Source of the DNA: Selenomonadaceae bacterium
GTDB lineage: Bacteria > Bacillota > Negativicutes > Selenomonadales > Selenomonadaceae
Direction: 5' to 3'
Assembly: GCA_017518105.1 (NCBI GenBank)
Contig: JAFWWC010000005.1
Location: 1 to 42,849 of the forward strand
DNA length: 42,849 nucleotides
The notes under the pieces were generated by a model. The model had not been told where the DNA came from. It ran no database searches and saw nothing but the letters and a program-made list of their open reading frames with translations. Below are positions 41,637 to 42,849 of this stretch, one piece after another (within the stretch, counting starts at the first letter, position 1; every line of letters begins with the position of its first letter). The position numbers and the translations under genes were made by a program.

Positions 41637-42849
41637 ATGGGCAAGGTCATCGGAATAGATTTCGGCACAACAAACAGCGTTGTCAGTGTCATTAAAAACG
41701 GCAAGCCAATCATTATCCCGAACATAGAAGGCAACAAAATGACGCCGTCGGTTGTCGCTTTAACTAAGAATGGACAATATCTCATCGGCGAAGTTGCAAA
41801 ACGTCAAGCAGTTAGCAATCCCGATAGGACGTTCTCATCAATCAAGCGGCACATGAGCGAAAGCGATAATGATTCTGCCGACAGGGTAAAATTGTATGCC
41901 GCAATGACTCTGCAGAAGCTCAAAGTTGACGCAGAGACTTATCTCGGTGAATCCGTCAAACAAGCTGTCGTAACTGTTCCCGCCTGCTTCAGTAACGCTC
42001 AACGACAAGCCATTAAAGACATTGCCGCGACTGCAGGGCTTGAAGTCTTGCATATAATCAACGATTCGACAGCGGCGGCATTGGCTTACGGCTTTGGCAA
42101 AGATTTAGACGAAACTATTTTGGTCTTGAATCTGGGCGGCGGTAATTGTGACGTGTCAATTTTGGAACTCAGCGAACATTTCTTGGAAGTGCTAGCAACC
42201 AAAGGAGATATGCACCTCGGCGGCGACGACTTCGATAGAAAAGTTTTCGATTGGATGGTTGCCGAATTCAAACGCGATAACGGCATTGACCTTTCCAAAG
42301 ACAAGGTAAGTATGCAACGTCTTATCGAGGCGGCGGAGAAGGCTAAGATTGAGCTAAGCTCCATGACTTCAACGAATATCAATCTGCCGTTCATCACCGC
42401 CGATGCGAGAAGCCTTGAGATGAAATTGACGCGGACAAGATTTGATAAATTAACTCGCGACCTTGTCGAAAGAATTGTCAGCCTAGCACGCGATACTTTG
42501 ATAGACGCGTGCAAGTCTTCTAGCCAAATTGATAAGGTTATTCTCGCGGGCGGCGCGTCGAGAATTCCCGCCGTGCAAAATGCTATCCGTGAAATCCTCG
42601 GCAAGGAGCCGTCCAAGGGCATTAACCCTGATGAATGCGTTTCAATCGGCGCGGCTATCCAAGGCGGCGTGCTCGCGGGCGACCTCGACGATAGCAAGGT
42701 TGTTCTCGTGGACGTTACGCCGCTGTCACTGGGCATTGAAACGCTCGGCGGCGTGTGCACCAGAATCATCGAACGCAATACCACAATCCCGACGAGCAAA
42801 TCTCAAATCTTCTCCACGGCGGCGGACAATCAAACTAGCGTTGAGATTC
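41637..42849 (+). CDS. dnaK: DnaK-family Hsp70 with altered ATPase residues, 3' end cut by window
   Basis: The first 404 residues of an Hsp70: the whole ATPase domain and the start of the substrate-binding domain ([15 protein letters not shown]). AAGGTGAG lies about 9 bases before the ATG. Lys70 of E. coli DnaK is kept (Lys70 in SIKRHM), but several near-invariant residues differ. The INEPTAAA segment reads INDSTAAA (Glu171 to Asp143, Pro to Ser), and the phosphate-2 loop DLGGGTFD reads NLGGGNCD (Asp194 to Asn165, Thr199 to Asn170). ATPase start GIDFGTTNS has Phe for Leu, and a stretch after residue 73 is about 4 residues short and lacks the usual YTPQEIS. It follows grpE closely. Either this is the main DnaK of a divergent lineage or a specialised paralogue. 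Confidence 0.9.
   Translation, partial: MGKVIGIDFGTTNSVVSVIKNGKPIIIPNIEGNKMTPSVVALTKNGQYLIGEVAKRQAVSNPDRTFSSIKRHMSESDNDSADRVKLYAAMTLQKLKVDAETYLGESVKQAVVTVPACFSNAQRQAIKDIAATAGLEVLHIINDSTAAALAYGFGKDLDETILVLNLGGGNCDVSILELSEHFLEVLATKGDMHLGGDDFDRKVFDWMVAEFKRDNGIDLSKDKVSMQRLIEAAEKAKIELSSMTSTNINLPFITADARSLEMKLTRTRFDKLTRDLVERIVSLARDTLIDACKSSSQIDKVILAGGASRIPAVQNAIREILGKEPSKGINPDECVSIGAAIQGGVLAGDLDDSKVVLVDVTPLSLGIETLGGVCTRIIERNTTIPTSKSQIFSTAADNQTSVEI

Noticed and set aside
42086..42799. 237-codon minus-strand frame opposite dnaK
   Set aside because: Serine-rich antisense shadow typical of dnaK genes.

Overview
The window looks like a chromosomal segment of a motile, anaerobic, diderm member of the Firmicutes, most likely class Negativicutes (Selenomonadales-like). 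The pointers are an outer-membrane lipid A gene pair (lpxB, msbA) alongside Firmicutes-type features: AAGGAGG ribosome binding sites, extended -10 promoters, a DUF2232-GdpP c-di-AMP pair, HPr with a regulatory serine, rubredoxin, and motAB. TTG is used often as a start codon. Species cannot be named from sequence alone.

Region 1 (about 1-10400) is a tellurium-resistance-type (Ter) stress operon on the + strand. It holds two TerD proteins, a secreted MTA/SAH-nucleosidase-like protein, a glycosyltransferase, a PMCA-type calcium P-type ATPase, a second glycosyltransferase, a TerA-like two-domain protein, and a HEPN-TerD fusion whose TerD half has its own internal ribosome binding site. Many junctions overlap by 4 bases, so the genes appear translationally coupled. 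One promoter precedes the operon, an intrinsic terminator/attenuator lies after the first terD, and a terminator closes it. Gene-free flanks of about 450 bases carry related repeats in opposite orientation.

Region 2 (10.4-20.2 kb, + strand) holds lpxB, two small unknown genes and msbA in one overlapping unit. After that come a secreted proline-rich repeat protein and topB-sbcD-sbcC (topoisomerase III and the SbcCD nuclease).

Region 3 (20.2-25.5 kb, - strand) is a single-chain restriction-modification-specificity enzyme coupled by ATGA to a cobalamin-dependent methionine synthase lacking the reactivation domain. A symmetric divergent promoter separates it from DUF2232-gdpP, a cyclophilin-like lipoprotein and a polytopic membrane protein (25.5-30.5 kb, + strand).

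Region 4 (30.5-41 kb, mostly - strand) contains an HPr paralogue without the catalytic histidine (Crh-like), nnr, motA-motB-acpS, tadA, a small unknown gene, malate dehydrogenase, a nonsense-interrupted pseudogene and rubredoxin. A large hybrid histidine kinase lies on the + strand, divergent from motA.

Region 5 (41-42.8 kb, + strand) is grpE followed by a dnaK-family gene cut by the window end. No hrcA or CIRCE element precedes it, and this Hsp70 has substitutions at several normally invariant ATPase residues.

The most unusual items are the HEPN-TerD fusion in the Ter operon, the divergent DnaK, the His-less HPr and the RM-metH coupling.
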